A DNA stretch of 64,000 nt from G963667975 sp963677395 (lineage in GTDB: Bacteria; Bacteroidota; Bacteroidia; Bacteroidales; G963667975): contig OY781965.2 in NCBI GenBank assembly GCA_963677395.2, positions 1,798,001-1,862,000 of the forward strand, written 5' to 3'. Position 1 is the stretch's first letter, and the number at the start of each line of letters is the position of its first letter. Under the pieces are notes generated by a model that saw nothing but the letters and a program-made list of their open reading frames with translations, did no database searches and was not told where the DNA came from. This document shows, in pieces, positions 35,158-43,871 of this stretch. The position numbers were made by a program, and so were the translations under genes.

Positions 35158-36561
35158 CTATTTGTATCCGAAGAGCTTTTTGCTTTTTATCTGATCTTCA
35201 ACGTACTTTGGAACCATCATTTCCCAGCCTGATTCTTCTTTTTTGATCATTTTTAACACGATATGCGGATAAGTGTTTAGCTTAGCCGCATTGTAGTGTT
35301 TAATTGGAATTATTTTTCCAAGACCCCAAAGATAATCGAACAATGCTTTTAAAGGATATTCGATTTGAAGATTTTCGACAGTAATGATTTTTTGTGTCTC
35401 TTCTTCGAGCGAAGGGTAAACGTAAAGCTGCATATTGGAGGAAAATAGCATTCCAAATGCCTCCAAAATCCCTCCTTTCAGATTGGTGTAGTATTGTTCA
35501 TCCATTACTTTGCACAGGGTATGCGCACTAATCACTATTTTAAGATTCCGGATTTTGAATTGTGAAAAATAATTGACCAAACGGTAGTATTCACGATAGT
35601 TTGAAATCATTACGTTTTGCCCCATCTCATTCAAAACATCTACACGGTTAAGAAAATCCTGCTCATCAAAATTGCCTTCTTCTAATAAATTATTGAGTGT
35701 GATTTCACAAAGAGGAATGGTATTATCCCGCTCGTAATCTTCGTTTTTTTTAAACAGCGCGTAGCTGGTTTTTAACATGTCGAACCCAATAAACGTGATA
35801 GGGCGGAAGCTTCCACGAAATGCTAACACGTCTTTTTTGTATAGCATATCGGCAGGTTCCTGAACATTGCCATGCCTGTTGAAAATAGTAGCGCGGGCCA
35901 TGCCGTTTTTTACAAGTTGTACGCTGAGTAAGCGATTATCAACATAAGCTAAATCTGATCCATTCATTTGTATCATTGTGATTTCCAATCTGTCTGTAGA
36001 TAGATTATCCATCAGTGATTGCAAAAAGACGTTGGGTGTATTGTAATGATAAATGCTTGCATAAATGAGGTTTACTCCCAAAATTCCGATGGTGTTTTGT
36101 TGCAGTAATGCATCTTTTTCGAGCAGGGAAACATGCAATACGATGGTATTTGGTTCGGTATTCGGATTGAGTTGATAACGAATACCCATCCAGCCGTGAC
36201 TGAAATTATCTTTTTTGTAATTAATCGTAGTAACTGTATCAGCGAATGCAAAGAAGCAGGTTTTGTCGCCTCTGATCTCATGGAGCACTGTAATTGTTTT
36301 CTGATATTCTATATCGAGCATTTTTTCCAGACGGGATTGCGAAACGTAGCGTTCTTTTTTGCCTTTGCAGTAAATAAAATCGCTGTAAGCCATATCGTAA
36401 GCTGATATTGTTTTGGCAATTGTACCAGAAGCACCTCCGGCCTGAAAAAAGTTTCGTGCTACTTCCTGTCCGGCACCAATTTCGGCAAAGGAGCCATAAA
36501 GCATTGGATTCAGATTTATAATGAGAGCTTTGCGATTTGTATTGAGTATTTCGCGTTCCAT
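35158..36561 (-). CDS. Conserved protein of unknown function
   Basis: A 467-aa protein without signal peptide or membrane segments, so presumably cytosolic. It starts with NTNRKALIINLNPMLYGSFAEIGAGQEVARNFF, a stretch I recall as the hallmark of a conserved but uncharacterised family whose members carry unsupported names in databases. Later pieces are AKTISAYDMAYSD, TCFFAFADTVT and GILGVNLIYASIYHYN. A near-consensus -7 box (TATATTCG) lies at the complement of 36583-36590. It may be co-transcribed with sucD. No catalytic motif is recognised. Confidence 0.7.
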   Translation of the reverse strand: MEREILNTNRKALIINLNPMLYGSFAEIGAGQEVARNFFQAGGASGTIAKTISAYDMAYSDFIYCKGKKERYVSQSRLEKMLDIEYQKTITVLHEIRGDKTCFFAFADTVTTINYKKDNFSHGWMGIRYQLNPNTEPNTIVLHVSLLEKDALLQQNTIGILGVNLIYASIYHYNTPNVFLQSLMDNLSTDRLEITMIQMNGSDLAYVDNRLLSVQLVKNGMARATIFNRHGNVQEPADMLYKKDVLAFRGSFRPITFIGFDMLKTSYALFKKNEDYERDNTIPLCEITLNNLLEEGNFDEQDFLNRVDVLNEMGQNVMISNYREYYRLVNYFSQFKIRNLKIVISAHTLCKVMDEQYYTNLKGGILEAFGMLFSSNMQLYVYPSLEEETQKIITVENLQIEYPLKALFDYLWGLGKIIPIKHYNAAKLNTYPHIVLKMIKKEESGWEMMVPKYVEDQIKSKKLFGYK

Positions 36562-36781
36562 AGCGTTTTATTGTTTGGTCAACGAATATAACACAATTTT
36601 GAGCAAAAAGGTTGGCGAATTTGATTTTAGAACAGAGGTATAAGTCATTTATCCTTAAATTCGTAAAGCCATTATTTTAGGGTTGTTCAAGTTGCCTTAT
36701 TGCTTTATTCCTCCGTTAAAAAATCTTAATTCAAACTTTGCTTTTTGGTCAGCTGTTTAAATTCCTGTTACTTTGCATGTG

Positions 36782-37777
36782 ATGAAATCAATTAGATTAA
36801 AAGGGGAGTCGAAAAAAATTGCATGGTTTTGTTTTTTGTTTTTGCTGATGTTTAGTATCGGCGGAATGAAAAGTGCTTCGGCACAGTATGTAATCAGCGA
36901 CTCGTTGCAGGATTGGGTTGATAATGTCCCCGAAGAAGAGTTTGAGGAGCTTGATAGCGCTGAAATTGACGAAGATATTTATGTTCCTGCCGATTTACAG
37001 TTTATTCCTGCCGATGTTTTGTATGACGGGCAATGGAATAATAAATATGTAAGTTTACATAAATCCGAATTTAAAAATCAGGCTGACAGATATACGCTAC
37101 TTCTTGAAAAAGATGGAGATACACCCTGTGTTTTCCCATATAAAGGGAAAGTAATTTCACCTTTTGGATTCAGAGGCCGCCGGGTACATGCAGGTACAGA
37201 CATTAAGCTTGATTTGAATGACCCTGTAGTTTGTGCTTTTGATGGAGTTGTACGAATGGCTACCCGCTATGGTGGCTATGGGTTAGTTGTTGTAGTCCGG
37301 CATAATAATGGACTTGAAACCTTATATGGTCATCTAAATAAGATAAAAGTTCGTGTAAATCAAATTGTTAAAGCCGGAGATCTAGTGGGTTTGGGTGGCA
37401 GAACCGGGCGGGCAACCACTACTCACCTGCATTTCGAAACCCGTTTTTTAGGCGAGGCATTTAATCCCGAAAAGGTCTTCGATCTGGATAATCATATCCT
37501 TCATTCCGATACATTAATTATCACAAAAAACACTTTTCGTATTCGTTCTAAAAAGAACAAACATATCAAAGAGCAATCAGAAGAACGTAACAATGAAGAC
37601 GATGTTGTAGAACAAATCAACAAACGAAAAACCAATTACCATACAGTACGCAAGGGAGATACGTTGTCGGAAATTGCTCGAAAATATAATACGACGGTTA
37701 CTGAACTTTGTCACCTTAATAAAATTAAAAAAACAGCCAATCTGAAACTTGGGAAGCGTTTAAAAATAAGAGGATAA
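36782..37777 (+). CDS. M23 family metallopeptidase with C-terminal LysM
   Basis: A 331-aa envelope protein that should cut peptidoglycan cross-links, or regulate amidases if inactive. A signal peptide (residues 12-35, ending SASAQ) precedes an acidic linker (about 47-66). The M23 domain has all zinc and catalytic positions: H136-xxx-D140 (HAGTD), H184 (YGHLN) and H215-L-H217. A LysM domain follows at about 285-331 (YHTVRKGDTLSEIARKYNTT), separated by a charged linker. The frame could start at a TTG at 36773, but that lies inside the likely -7 box, so ATG 36782 is chosen, making the leader only a few bases. Confidence 0.92.
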   Translation: MKSIRLKGESKKIAWFCFLFLLMFSIGGMKSASAQYVISDSLQDWVDNVPEEEFEELDSAEIDEDIYVPADLQFIPADVLYDGQWNNKYVSLHKSEFKNQADRYTLLLEKDGDTPCVFPYKGKVISPFGFRGRRVHAGTDIKLDLNDPVVCAFDGVVRMATRYGGYGLVVVVRHNNGLETLYGHLNKIKVRVNQIVKAGDLVGLGGRTGRATTTHLHFETRFLGEAFNPEKVFDLDNHILHSDTLIITKNTFRIRSKKNKHIKEQSEERNNEDDVVEQINKRKTNYHTVRKGDTLSEIARKYNTTVTELCHLNKIKKTANLKLGKRLKIRG

Positions 37778-37978
37778 TCTTAGTGTGTGTTCGATTTTCT
37801 GATTTAGACTGGGATGTTCTGTATCATATAAGTACTCAAAAGATTATTAGGTTTTATAAGTTTCAGAAGGTATGAAAAAATCCTCATTACATCATTAGAA
37901 TCGGAGTCGTTGTCTATATTCTTTTGTTTCAGAAAGTGTGTGGAAGATCTTTGCTTTGGTTAATATACCAAAAGCACT

Positions 37979-39499
37979 ATGAAACGAATTTTTAAGAGAC
38001 TGTCACTATCAATTATTATTCTTTTTACGTTACTATTTGCATGTCCTCAATTTGTACTACATGCTCAAAATACAGACACTCTTAGTATTGTAAAAGAATT
38101 AAATGAGAAAGGAAAGTATATTCAATCGGAATATTTACTCCGTCAATATTATAAAAATCACCCTGGTGATTTAAATACTCAATGGATTTATGCCCAATCT
38201 CTTTACTATTCAAAGAAATTTAAAGATGCTCAAAAGGTATATGAAGACGCAATAGCATGGCATCCTGAAAATTATACCCTGCGTTTAGATTATGCTCAGA
38301 AATTGGTTGAAATCGGAGAGATTCAGAAAGCAGAGCCGATTTTAAAATTATATCTGGCCTATGACTCATTAGCTACGGGTGCCTTATTGCCTTTAGCAAA
38401 GATTGAATATTGGAAAGGTAATTTTCAGAAGTCTCTTACTACTTTAGATAAGATTTTGAAACTTAATCCGAATGATGCGAAAGCAAAGGAGCTTAAGACA
38501 AAAGTTGTTTTAGCATCGTCTCCCTGGGTAAATATATCTACTTCACTTGCAAGCGATGATCAACCTGTCAAACAGTTCTCTCCGTCAATAGAATTGGGGC
38601 GGAATTTTAACCGTTTTAAAAATTTGAGTGCAAAGCTTGAAGCTCCATTTTTTTTCAAAAGTAGTGAACGATACACTGCCCAAATGATTACAGTATCAAA
38701 TGTGGTGAATTTTTTTCAAAAGGGTATTGAGATTAGAACCGGAGCCGGATTTGCCCATTTGACAGATAATCGTATCTCAGTATTGGCAAAGATTTTTTTG
38801 AAAAAGAGATTGAATAAGGATCTTTCGGTTTCATTTAAAGCAGAACATATTCCATATCTGTATAATCGTGAAAATATGGATAATTCATTAATGTTTATCC
38901 ATTATTATGTTGAAACAGAATTGAATAGGCTTAAGAATTGGCAATTTAATGCAAATTTGGATGTTAATCATTTTTACAGTGATAATAATTTAATTTACAA
39001 TCTGGGAGCATGGATACTCTCCCCCGAATTATCGTTTTCAAAAGCCAGTATAAGATTAGGCTATGGATTCAGATATTCTGCTTCACGTGAAAACAGGTTT
39101 GTATCCCAGTATTCAACAAACGAAATAGAGGCAGGAAATAAGCTTTCAGGAGTTTATAGTCCCTACTTTACTCCGGAAAATCAGATAATTCATTCTGCCA
39201 TTCTTTCGGTTAATTATTCTGCATCAAAAAACATAAATTTGGGTGTAAATGCATCGTTGCCAATTTATTGTACAAATGATAATCCTTATTTGTATTTAAG
39301 TCAAAATGCACTTAATAACACCTTTATTGTAAAAGATTTTACAAATGTTAATTATTATCCAGTAGATATTAACGCATTTGTTTCCAATCGGTTAAGCCGA
39401 AAGATGGCATTGCGGGTAGAATACGCATTTATGCGTACCAGTTATTATTCGAGTCATTATGTTGGGGTTTCTTTAAAACTGAATTTGTTAAATGAGTAA
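37979..39499 (+). CDS. TPR plus outer-membrane beta-barrel protein (exopolysaccharide export)
   Basis: A 506-aa exported protein. The signal peptide is residues 1-30 (FACPQFVLHAQ), about four TPR-like repeats lie at 35-175 (LNTQWIYAQSLYYSKKF, ALLPLAKIEYWKGNF, ILKLNPNDAKAKEL), and a YaiO/BcsC-like barrel fills 185-506, ending in alternating strands (RVEYAFMRTSYYSSHYVGVSLKLNLL). It is the first gene of a packed cluster and overlaps the next gene, a BcsA-like glycosyltransferase, by 8 bp. By analogy to BcsC, AlgK/AlgE and PgaA it should guide and export a polysaccharide through the outer membrane. Confidence 0.82.
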   Translation: MKRIFKRLSLSIIILFTLLFACPQFVLHAQNTDTLSIVKELNEKGKYIQSEYLLRQYYKNHPGDLNTQWIYAQSLYYSKKFKDAQKVYEDAIAWHPENYTLRLDYAQKLVEIGEIQKAEPILKLYLAYDSLATGALLPLAKIEYWKGNFQKSLTTLDKILKLNPNDAKAKELKTKVVLASSPWVNISTSLASDDQPVKQFSPSIELGRNFNRFKNLSAKLEAPFFFKSSERYTAQMITVSNVVNFFQKGIEIRTGAGFAHLTDNRISVLAKIFLKKRLNKDLSVSFKAEHIPYLYNRENMDNSLMFIHYYVETELNRLKNWQFNANLDVNHFYSDNNLIYNLGAWILSPELSFSKASIRLGYGFRYSASRENRFVSQYSTNEIEAGNKLSGVYSPYFTPENQIIHSAILSVNYSASKNINLGVNASLPIYCTNDNPYLYLSQNALNNTFIVKDFTNVNYYPVDINAFVSNRLSRKMALRVEYAFMRTSYYSSHYVGVSLKLNLLNE

Positions 39500-41105
39500 G
39501 GCCGAAACATATGATTTGTGGTGTACATGGAGGGCAAAAGATGTAAAACGCATTGACCGTTTTATTCTGCTTGTACTCACTGTAGCCGGAACAATAGCAA
39601 TATTCAGTTTTGCTGATTGGTGGTTTCGGGAAGAGCATATTGCAAATTATCCACTGTTTGTAATCTTAAGTTTGTTTTTCTGGTACAGTACATTCAGAAT
39701 TATATTGATATGGGCTAACTATTTGTTCATTCACAAGCCTGTTGATGTGCCTTTTCCGGAGGAAGGGTTACGTGTAGCAATATTTACTACGAGTGCTCCC
39801 GGAGAACCACTGTCGATGTTTGAAAAAACATTTGAAGCACTCAATAATGTGGAATATCCTCATACTACTTACCTTTTAGACAGTACTCAAGATCCAGCAT
39901 TTAGAGAGCTTGCAGAACGTTATGGAATTAAGTGGTTTGACCTTTATGGTTTGCCAGGTGCCAAAGCCGGTAAGATAAATGCGGCACTAAAGCAAACTTC
40001 AGAAGACTTCATTCTGATACTTGATCCTGATCATATTGTGTTTCCAAACTTTCTGCACGAAACGCTTGGCTTTTTTAAAGATGAAAAAGTTGGGTTTGTA
40101 CAGGTTTCACAAGGCTATTACAATCAATACAGATCGTTTACGGCAAAGGGGGCCGCAGAGCAAACATATACTTTTTACGGCCCAACTCAAATGGGGTTAA
40201 ACGGAAATAATTGTGCAGTTGCAATTGGTGCTAATTGTACATTCCGACGTAAAACACTCGAAAGCATTGGAGGACATGCTCAGGGATTAGCAGAAGACCT
40301 GCTTACCAGCATCAGGATACATGCTGCCGGATGGAAATCAGTGTACAACCCTGTAATTGTGAGCAGAGGATTGGTCCCCGAAGATTTAGGTTCTTTTTGT
40401 AATCAACAATTAAAATGGGCAAGGGGTGTATTTGAAGTTTTATTTATGGAGCTTCCAAAAGTATTTAAGAAGCTGACATTTTGGCAAAAGGTTACGTATG
40501 GTTCTATTGGAACATATTATCTGGTAGGTTTTACAACCCTGTTTTTTATGTTTATACCTTTTCTATATTTCTTCACCGGGGTTATACCAGGTCGTATGTC
40601 ATTTGTCGATTTTGTGATTAAAGGATCATTTATATTGTTAATAGCTTCATTAATATATGCGTACGTGCAGAAATTTATGAGCCATCCGCAATCGGAACGA
40701 GGATTTCACTGGAGAGGAATGATCCTGAAGTATTCATGCTGGTCAGTCTATTTCTGGGGATTTATCCTTTCATTGGCAGATATGAAAATTCCGTATAATC
40801 CTACATCTAAAACTGCAATAAAAAGAATAACTGCTTATGTAAAACCAATGATTATTTACTGTGTATTGTTTTTAATTACGGTAATAGCTGTTTTTATTAA
40901 TCGTAGATTTTTCACACCGGAGAGTGAGCTTTTATTTACCGCCGAAAAAGTATGGGGGATGGTCGGCTTTTCATTTTTAGCATTTATCCAATCATTGGGT
41001 GGTATTTATGCTGCCAGAGAAGCAAAGCGGTTAACAGTTGAAGACCCATGGAAAAAAATTGATGTTTCAAAATTAAAATATAACTATAAAAAATCTGAAA
41101 TATGA
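39492..41105 (+). CDS. BcsA-like processive family 2 glycosyltransferase
   Basis: A 537-aa inner-membrane polymerase. Two N-terminal transmembrane helices (about 22-40, 54-80) precede a GT2 domain (93-320) with the LDPDH metal site at 177-181, an AED catalytic triplet at 267-269, and QQLKW at 305-309, a Lys variant of the QxxRW motif of cellulose/hyaluronan synthases. Five or so C-terminal helices (about 340-500) would form the secretion channel. There is no PilZ domain, so no direct c-di-GMP control is visible. Start ATG overlaps the barrel gene by 8 bp and the stop overlaps rfbF by 4 bp, so assembly is tightly coupled. Confidence 0.88.
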   Translation: MSKAETYDLWCTWRAKDVKRIDRFILLVLTVAGTIAIFSFADWWFREEHIANYPLFVILSLFFWYSTFRIILIWANYLFIHKPVDVPFPEEGLRVAIFTTSAPGEPLSMFEKTFEALNNVEYPHTTYLLDSTQDPAFRELAERYGIKWFDLYGLPGAKAGKINAALKQTSEDFILILDPDHIVFPNFLHETLGFFKDEKVGFVQVSQGYYNQYRSFTAKGAAEQTYTFYGPTQMGLNGNNCAVAIGANCTFRRKTLESIGGHAQGLAEDLLTSIRIHAAGWKSVYNPVIVSRGLVPEDLGSFCNQQLKWARGVFEVLFMELPKVFKKLTFWQKVTYGSIGTYYLVGFTTLFFMFIPFLYFFTGVIPGRMSFVDFVIKGSFILLIASLIYAYVQKFMSHPQSERGFHWRGMILKYSCWSVYFWGFILSLADMKIPYNPTSKTAIKRITAYVKPMIIYCVLFLITVIAVFINRRFFTPESELLFTAEKVWGMVGFSFLAFIQSLGGIYAAREAKRLTVEDPWKKIDVSKLKYNYKKSEI

Positions 41106-41878
41106 AAACGTTATTGCTGGCAGGTGGCTTCGGAACACGTATGAGCGAAGAAACTGAATTAAAACCTAAACCAATGATTCCAATTGGAGCCAATCCAATT
41201 TTATGGCATATCATGAAAATTTACTCATATTACGGGTTTAACGACTTTGTTGTTTTGCTGGGGTATAAAGGAAGTATTATCAAAGAATACTTTATGAATT
41301 ATTTCCTTTACCGAAGTAATGTTACGATTGATCTGGCAAAAAATGATATCAAAATCATTAACAACAATGCTGAACCATGGAAAATAACTTTGTTGGATAC
41401 CGGGCTCGATACAATGACCGGAGGAAGAATATTACGTGCAAAAGAAATAATTGGAGATGAGCCTTTTATGCTTACATACGGCGATGGGGTTGGAGATGTA
41501 AATATAAAAGATCTTCTATCCTTTCATAAATCACATGGAAAAGCCGTTACAATGACTACAGTTCAACCGGAAGGACGTTTTGGAGGTGTTGATTTTGCAG
41601 AGAATGAAAATTGTGTAAAAAGTTTTATAGAGAAACCCGCCGGAGATGGAGGCTGGATTAATGCCGGATTCTTTGTATGTGAGCCCAAGGTGTTTGATTA
41701 TATTACAGAAGGTGATAAAACTATCTGGGAGCGCACTCCTCTTGAAAAGATTGCATGTGATGGTGAATTATATGCTTACAAGCATTACGGCTTTTGGAAG
41801 CCGATGGATACTTTACGGGATAATAAACACCTGAATGAAATGTGGGATAATAACAAAGCAGCATGGAAAGTATGGTAA
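41102..41878 (+). CDS. rfbF: Glucose-1-phosphate cytidylyltransferase
   Basis: Makes CDP-glucose from CTP and glucose 1-phosphate. The 258-aa length matches RfbF. The nucleotide-binding signature LLAGGFGTRMSEETELKPKP is at residues 4-23, followed by MIPIGANPILWHIMK, YGDGVGDV (metal Asp) near 120-127, and EGRFGGVDF and FIEKPAG segments. The ATGA overlap with the GT2 gene shows one operon. It provides the first step of a CDP-deoxyhexose route completed by the next gene, so the polymer probably contains a deoxy sugar. Confidence 0.93.
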   Translation: MKTLLLAGGFGTRMSEETELKPKPMIPIGANPILWHIMKIYSYYGFNDFVVLLGYKGSIIKEYFMNYFLYRSNVTIDLAKNDIKIINNNAEPWKITLLDTGLDTMTGGRILRAKEIIGDEPFMLTYGDGVGDVNIKDLLSFHKSHGKAVTMTTVQPEGRFGGVDFAENENCVKSFIEKPAGDGGWINAGFFVCEPKVFDYITEGDKTIWERTPLEKIACDGELYAYKHYGFWKPMDTLRDNKHLNEMWDNNKAAWKVW

Positions 41879-41880
41879 GC

Positions 41881-42978
41881 ATGAAAAACCTTTTTGGGGG
41901 TATCTATCAGGGGAAGAAAGTACTGGTAACGGGCTTCACTGGTTTTAAAGGATCCTGGCTGGCTCAGTGGTTGAAATTGTTAGGAGCTGATGTTTATGGT
42001 TATGCATTAAATGCACCATCAGATCCCAGTCATTATTCGTTGTTGAAAATGGATATTAATGAGTGTATTGCAGATGTTAGAGATGCGAAAGCATTGTCGG
42101 ATTTTATCGAAGAAATAAAACCTGAAATAGTTTTTCATCTTGCTGCTCAGGCTTTGGTGAGAGAATCATATTCAAATCCGTCTGAAACATTTTCCACTAA
42201 TGTAATGGGAACATTGAATGTTTATGAATCATGTAGAAAAACATCCTCTGTGGGAGCGATTGTGAATATTACGAGCGATAAGTGTTATGAAAACAAAGAA
42301 TGGATTTGGGGATATCGTGAAAACGATCCGATGGGCGGTTTCGATCCGTATAGTGCCTCTAAGGGGTGTGCCGAAATCCTAACATCTTCATTCAGAAATT
42401 CTTATTTTAATTTGAATGAGTATAAAAAAAGTCATCATCTATTGTTGGCGAGTGCTCGTGCCGGAAATGTAATTGGAGGAGGAGATTGGGCAACAGACAG
42501 GCTTATACCGGATATGATCAGAGCAGCATCTCTAAATAATTCTGTTCAGATTAGAAACCCTAAAGCAACCCGGCCCTGGCAACATGTATTGGAACCTTTA
42601 AGCGGGTATTTAACACTTGGATGGAGGCTGCTGGAAGAAAGAATGGAATTTGCTGATGGCTGGAACTTTGGTCCGGATTTACAAAGTAATTTATCTGTTG
42701 AAGATATTGTTCATACATCTCAAATGTATTGGGATAAAATACAGGTAAATTATAGTTCAGATAAATCTGAACATCACGAAGCAAATCTGCTTATGCTCGA
42801 TTGTTCAAAAGCGAATAAATTGCTTAAATGGAAATCTGTTTGGGATATTGAAACTACCCTTGAAAAAACGATTTTCTGGTACAAAAAACTTTACAGCGAA
42901 GGAGTTGTTGTAACTTTGCAAGATATTGATAATTATGTTGTAAGTGCGCAAGAAGCTAATTTGATATGGACACTTTAA
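41881..42978 (+). CDS. rfbG: CDP-glucose 4,6-dehydratase
   Basis: Converts CDP-glucose to CDP-4-keto-6-deoxyglucose using bound NAD. The Rossmann loop GFTGFKGSWL (residues 18-27 from this start), the catalytic tyrosine region DPYSASKGCAE (Y-x-x-x-K) and the RAGNVIGGGDWA motif are typical of RfbG. Three in-frame ATGs are available (41863, 41872, 41881); the last follows directly on the rfbF stop and gives the family-normal N-terminus (365 aa). The stop overlaps the following SDR gene by 13 bp. Confidence 0.92.
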   Translation: MKNLFGGIYQGKKVLVTGFTGFKGSWLAQWLKLLGADVYGYALNAPSDPSHYSLLKMDINECIADVRDAKALSDFIEEIKPEIVFHLAAQALVRESYSNPSETFSTNVMGTLNVYESCRKTSSVGAIVNITSDKCYENKEWIWGYRENDPMGGFDPYSASKGCAEILTSSFRNSYFNLNEYKKSHHLLLASARAGNVIGGGDWATDRLIPDMIRAASLNNSVQIRNPKATRPWQHVLEPLSGYLTLGWRLLEERMEFADGWNFGPDLQSNLSVEDIVHTSQMYWDKIQVNYSSDKSEHHEANLLMLDCSKANKLLKWKSVWDIETTLEKTIFWYKKLYSEGVVVTLQDIDNYVVSAQEANLIWTL

Positions 42979-43859
42979 AAGGAAAAAAGGTACTTGTTAC
43001 AGGTGGAAATGGTTATTTGGGTAAGAATCTCGTTTCTGCTTTGGTAAAGAATGATTGCGAGCTTTATATACTCGACAAAACTCCTTCCGGCTGTCCAAAT
43101 GAGATTATTGCAGATCTTACAGACCAGGAACAAGTCAAGAGCATTGTACTTGATTTAAAACCCAATCTGATTTATCATTTAGCAGCAAACCTGAATCGTG
43201 ACCGCGATTTTTTAAATCACGATACTGTGATGAATATCAATTACTTTGGAACATTAAATTTGCTTAATGCACTGAAGAATGTTGATTATGACAACTTTAT
43301 ATTTACCAGTTCGAGCGAAATATATGGAGCAAATGATGTTCCTTTTCATGAAAAAATGATGCCATTGCCAGCATCTCCTTATTCATTAAGTAAAGCTTGT
43401 GCCGAAATGGCTATTCGGACATTTAGCGAGCTTAATGCCAAAAATTTTACGATACTTCGGGTATTCAATTTTTTTGGAAAGCAAATGCCGGATAACTTTT
43501 TTATTCCTCAACTTGTAAATTCGTTGAAATCTGGAGAATTCTTCAAAATGACGAAGGGGGAGCAATCCCGTGATTTTTTATATGTGAGTGATGTGATAAA
43601 AGCGATGATTTTGACGGCAACACATACAAATTCCTTAAATCAAACTTTTAACGTATGCAGTGGGGTAAGCATAACCCTGAAAGAGCTGGTATGTATGGTA
43701 AAAGAGTTAACCCATAGCGAATGTCGGATTCAGTTTGGAGCTTTACCTTATCGGGAAAATGAAGTTTGGAATATGGTAGGTGATCCGGCAAAAATCAAGG
43801 ATTTGCTTGGCTTTAGTCCGGATTACACGATAGAGGAAGCGATATCAGAACTAATTTAA
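42966..43859 (+). CDS. NAD-dependent epimerase/4-ketoreductase of the SDR family
   Basis: A 297-aa extended SDR enzyme with the dinucleotide loop GGNGYLGKNL at residues 14-23, a Ser-rich TSSSEIYG strand and the catalytic Y-x-x-x-K in SPYSLSKACAE at about 138-148. The C-terminal half (RDFLYVSDVIKAMI, FNVCSGVSITLKEL) is that of nucleotide-sugar epimerases. After RfbF and RfbG it should reduce or epimerise CDP-4-keto-6-deoxyglucose, giving a CDP-6-deoxyhexose. No RfbH-type 3-dehydratase is present, so a 3,6-dideoxy sugar is not expected. The exact product cannot be read from sequence. Confidence 0.82.
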   Translation: MDTLKGKKVLVTGGNGYLGKNLVSALVKNDCELYILDKTPSGCPNEIIADLTDQEQVKSIVLDLKPNLIYHLAANLNRDRDFLNHDTVMNINYFGTLNLLNALKNVDYDNFIFTSSSEIYGANDVPFHEKMMPLPASPYSLSKACAEMAIRTFSELNAKNFTILRVFNFFGKQMPDNFFIPQLVNSLKSGEFFKMTKGEQSRDFLYVSDVIKAMILTATHTNSLNQTFNVCSGVSITLKELVCMVKELTHSECRIQFGALPYRENEVWNMVGDPAKIKDLLGFSPDYTIEEAISELI

Positions 43860-43871
43860 AAATAGATTATT

